This document shows, piece after piece, positions 4,545 through 6,173 of a stretch of DNA of 6,173 bases. Within the stretch, counting starts at the first letter, position 1. Each line of letters begins with the position of its first letter. The stretch covers positions 39,669 through 45,841 of the forward strand of contig DLFY01000191.1 in assembly GCA_002482415.1 (NCBI GenBank), given 5' to 3'. Origin of the DNA: Phycisphaerales bacterium UBA7708. Its GTDB lineage: Bacteria; Planctomycetota; Phycisphaerae; Sedimentisphaerales; Anaerohalosphaeraceae. A program made the translations under genes and the position numbers. The notes beneath the pieces were generated by a model. It was not told the origin of the DNA. It saw only the letters and a list, made by a program, of their open reading frames with translations, and made no database searches.

Positions 4545-6173
4545 TTAGTTTTCAACCATCTGCAGGGTGGTAAAGCTGCCCCCGAGACCTTGATTTTGCA
4601 CCATATTCAGTCCGTCCATCCGCGTTCCGAGATAAGAACCGGTGTTCACATTCTGCCAGATAAGATCGGCCATGCCGTCACCGTTAAAGTCGGTCAGATC
4701 CACAATCTGCAGCGTCGTGGTGCTGCCGCCGAAACTCTTGTTCTGCCCCAGATTGAAGGCATTGATCAGAGTACCCATGAACGCGCCGGTATTGACATTC
4801 CGCCACAGGATATCCGCCGTATTGTCGCCATTAAAGTCTGCAATGTCTGCAATCTGCAGCGTGGTGCTGCTGCCGCCCAGAGCCTTGTTCTGAACCATAT
4901 TCAGACCATTCATCTGCGTGACAACATAAGAGCCGGTATTGACATTCCGCCAGATGAGATCATCCATGCCGTCGGCATTCATATCAGCCAATTCCACAAC
5001 CTGCAGAGTCGTGCTGCTGCCGCTGAGATTGCGGGTCAGGGTAATATCCAGGCCATTCATCAGGGTACCAATAAAGGCCCCGGTATTCACATTACGCCAC
5101 AGGATATCTGCTTTCCCGTCGGCATTGAAGTCTCCAAAATCGGCAATCTGAAGGGTGGTGCTGCTGCCGCCCAGACCTTTGGTCTGCGTCAGATTCAGGC
5201 CGTCCATCAGGGTTGCCAGATAGGCGCCGGTGGCAACATTCTGCCAGAGGATGTCGGTTTTACCGTCGGCGTTGAAGTCGGCAAGGCCTGCGATCTGCAG
5301 GGTGGTGGTGCTGCCGCCCAGGACGCGGGTCTGGGATACGGTCAGGTTGTCGATGAGGCTGCCGACATAGGCGCCGGTGTTGACGTTGCGCCAGAGGATG
5401 TCGGTCTTGCCGTCGGCGTTAAAGTCCGGCCAGGTTCCGCTGTTGTATCCGATGGTGTATAGCCATGTGCCGTTTGGCGGGGCGGTGTCGGTGGTGCAGA
5501 CTGTGAACATGCCGGTGTTGTCGAGTGTGCCGGCAATGAGGCTTGCGTTGAGGCCCCATGCATAGACGGGGACGTTGCGGCTTGTGTGGCCGGTGGTGGT
5601 CCAGCTTGCGACGGGATAGCCGTCATCGCCGAGGGTGCCGTCCACGGTCAGGCCGCCGGTTTCATGGTCGGCGGTGATGAGGATTAAGGTGTCGCGGCGG
5701 GCGGACGCCCAGTTATAGCCGGCCTGCACGGCATCGGACAGGTCGATGACTTCATGGACGCATTCCTTGATTAAGTTGGCGTGGCAGGCGTGGTCGATGC
5801 GTCCGGCTTCGACCATCAAGAAAAAGCCGTCGGGGTCTTCGCTGAGGATTTGAATGGCCTTTGTGACCATGGCATCGAGCGTGGGATAGGGATAGGCCTG
5901 GCCCAGATGGTCCTGTTTATAGGGCATGTAGCCGGTTCCAAATTGAGCGGAGAAGTATTCGGCGGTGGCGGGATTTCCGTCGGGGGCGAAGGCCTGGAAT
6001 CCTGCGGTGCTGTCGGTGACGGTGTAGCCGGCGGCAGCGGTGTTGTCCAGCGTCAGGCCGTGGCTGCCGCCGCCGAAGAGAACGTTGGGACGTGTCTGGG
6101 TGAGGTAGTCGGCGGCGATGGCGCTTTCGCTGTTTCGGCTGGCGTCGTGAGCGGCGAAGGCGGCGGGGGTGGC
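4545..6173 (-). CDS. PhoA-family alkaline phosphatase with C-terminal FG-GAP/VCBS-like repeat array (5' end beyond window)
   Basis: The frame stays open to the right edge, so the 542 residues seen are the C-terminal part; the ATG at 5927 is internal and not the start. The enzyme hydrolyses phosphate monoesters, usually outside the cytoplasm to scavenge phosphate. Numbering from the edge: the frame opens with ATPAAFAAHDASR, then VLFGGG, then VEAGRIDHACH with E122, D127 and H131, TADHETGG with D169 and H170, and GHTSRNVPVYAWG with H196. These match E. coli PhoA ligands E322, D327, H331, D369, H370 and H412. The Ser nucleophile and remaining ligands lie outside the window. From residue 250 to the end come six tandem 49-residue repeats with DxNxDGxxD loops, likely calcium-binding beta-propeller blades. 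No sorting signal follows the last repeat. A terminator lies just downstream. Wobble positions are strongly C-rich in the catalytic part and mixed in the last repeats. Confidence 0.9.
   Translation of the reverse strand, partial: ATPAAFAAHDASRNSESAIAADYLTQTRPNVLFGGGSHGLTLDNTAAAGYTVTDSTAGFQAFAPDGNPATAEYFSAQFGTGYMPYKQDHLGQAYPYPTLDAMVTKAIQILSEDPDGFFLMVEAGRIDHACHANLIKECVHEVIDLSDAVQAGYNWASARRDTLILITADHETGGLTVDGTLGDDGYPVASWTTTGHTSRNVPVYAWGLNASLIAGTLDNTGMFTVCTTDTAPPNGTWLYTIGYNSGTWPDFNADGKTDILWRNVNTGAYVGSLIDNLTVSQTRVLGGSTTTLQIAGLADFNADGKTDILWQNVATGAYLATLMDGLNLTQTKGLGGSSTTLQIADFGDFNADGKADILWRNVNTGAFIGTLMNGLDITLTRNLSGSSTTLQVVELADMNADGMDDLIWRNVNTGSYVVTQMNGLNMVQNKALGGSSTTLQIADIADFNGDNTADILWRNVNTGAFMGTLINAFNLGQNKSFGGSTTTLQIVDLTDFNGDGMADLIWQNVNTGSYLGTRMDGLNMVQNQGLGGSFTTLQMVEN
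4548..5426 (-). repeat. Six tandem 147-bp repeats encoding FG-GAP/VCBS-like units
   Basis: Unit boundaries in coding order are 5426-5280, 5279-5133, 5132-4986, 4985-4839, 4838-4692 and 4691-4548, the last one codon short. Each unit encodes DxNxDxxxDxxW followed by QNV or RNV, TG[AS][YF], a variable middle, then GSxTTLQ near the end. Units are in register with no insertions, which points to duplication within the gene. Units 3 and 5 resemble each other (ADILWRNVNTGAF, then GTL), as do units 4 and 6 (DLIW, NTGSY, GLNMVQN), so the last four look like a doubled pair. Six blades would form a propeller if closed on themselves; the closure is inference. Confidence 0.93.

Noticed and set aside
4548..5426. 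Tandem repeats considered as a CRISPR-like or non-coding satellite array
   Set aside because: The 147-bp units are contiguous without spacers, stay in one reading frame and encode a known type of protein repeat.
4524..5462. Long plus-strand open frame of 312 codons with its own repeat pattern opposite the phosphatase repeat array
   Set aside because: It is the antisense shadow of the tandem repeats: its 49-residue period mirrors the minus-strand units, and the minus strand has recognisable PhoA and VCBS motifs. It has no family resemblance of its own and runs across the tail end of the phosphatase gene.

Overview
The window looks like the chromosome of a free-living Gram-negative bacterium of intermediate base composition. 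The evidence is a Wzx-type polysaccharide flippase, a family 4 glycosyltransferase start, a PhoA-type alkaline phosphatase and a bacterial sirtuin. A Desulfobacterota-like or other delta-proteobacterial host would fit, but that is a guess from protein style. No mobile element, phage gene, tRNA, rRNA or CRISPR array is visible.

Left part, positions 1 to 3475, minus strand: a piece of a surface-polysaccharide (exopolysaccharide, capsule or O-antigen) locus. Read in transcription order it holds a Wzx-like flippase (3475 to 1931), a gap of about 220 bases with promoter-like boxes and an imperfect hairpin, an alkaline-phosphatase-superfamily hydrolase of the phosphodiesterase/nucleotide pyrophosphatase type (1707 to 91), and, one base after its stop codon, the start of a family 4 glycosyltransferase cut by the window edge (89 to 1). 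The flippase would carry lipid-linked sugar units across the inner membrane and the glycosyltransferase would help build them. The job of the hydrolase is unknown, but its tight junction with the glycosyltransferase puts it in the same pathway.

Middle, 3476 to 3651: an AT-rich divergent promoter region. From it a class U (Thermotoga Sir2-like) NAD-dependent protein deacylase reads rightwards, ending at 4431.

Right part, 4432 to 6173: the sirtuin converges on a minus-strand gene, and a strong hairpin with a T tract (for the minus strand) lies between the two stops. That gene is a PhoA-family alkaline phosphatase whose N-terminal part lies beyond the window. Its C terminus is six tandem 49-residue FG-GAP/VCBS-like repeats with Asp-rich calcium-binding-like loops. 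It is probably a secreted or surface phosphate-scavenging enzyme. The array shows a higher-order two-unit pattern, and base composition shifts along the gene.

I found no clear undescribed system. The points most worth a second look are the hydrolase embedded in the polysaccharide operon, the phosphatase-repeat fusion with its two-unit duplication, and the cut glycosyltransferase at the left edge.
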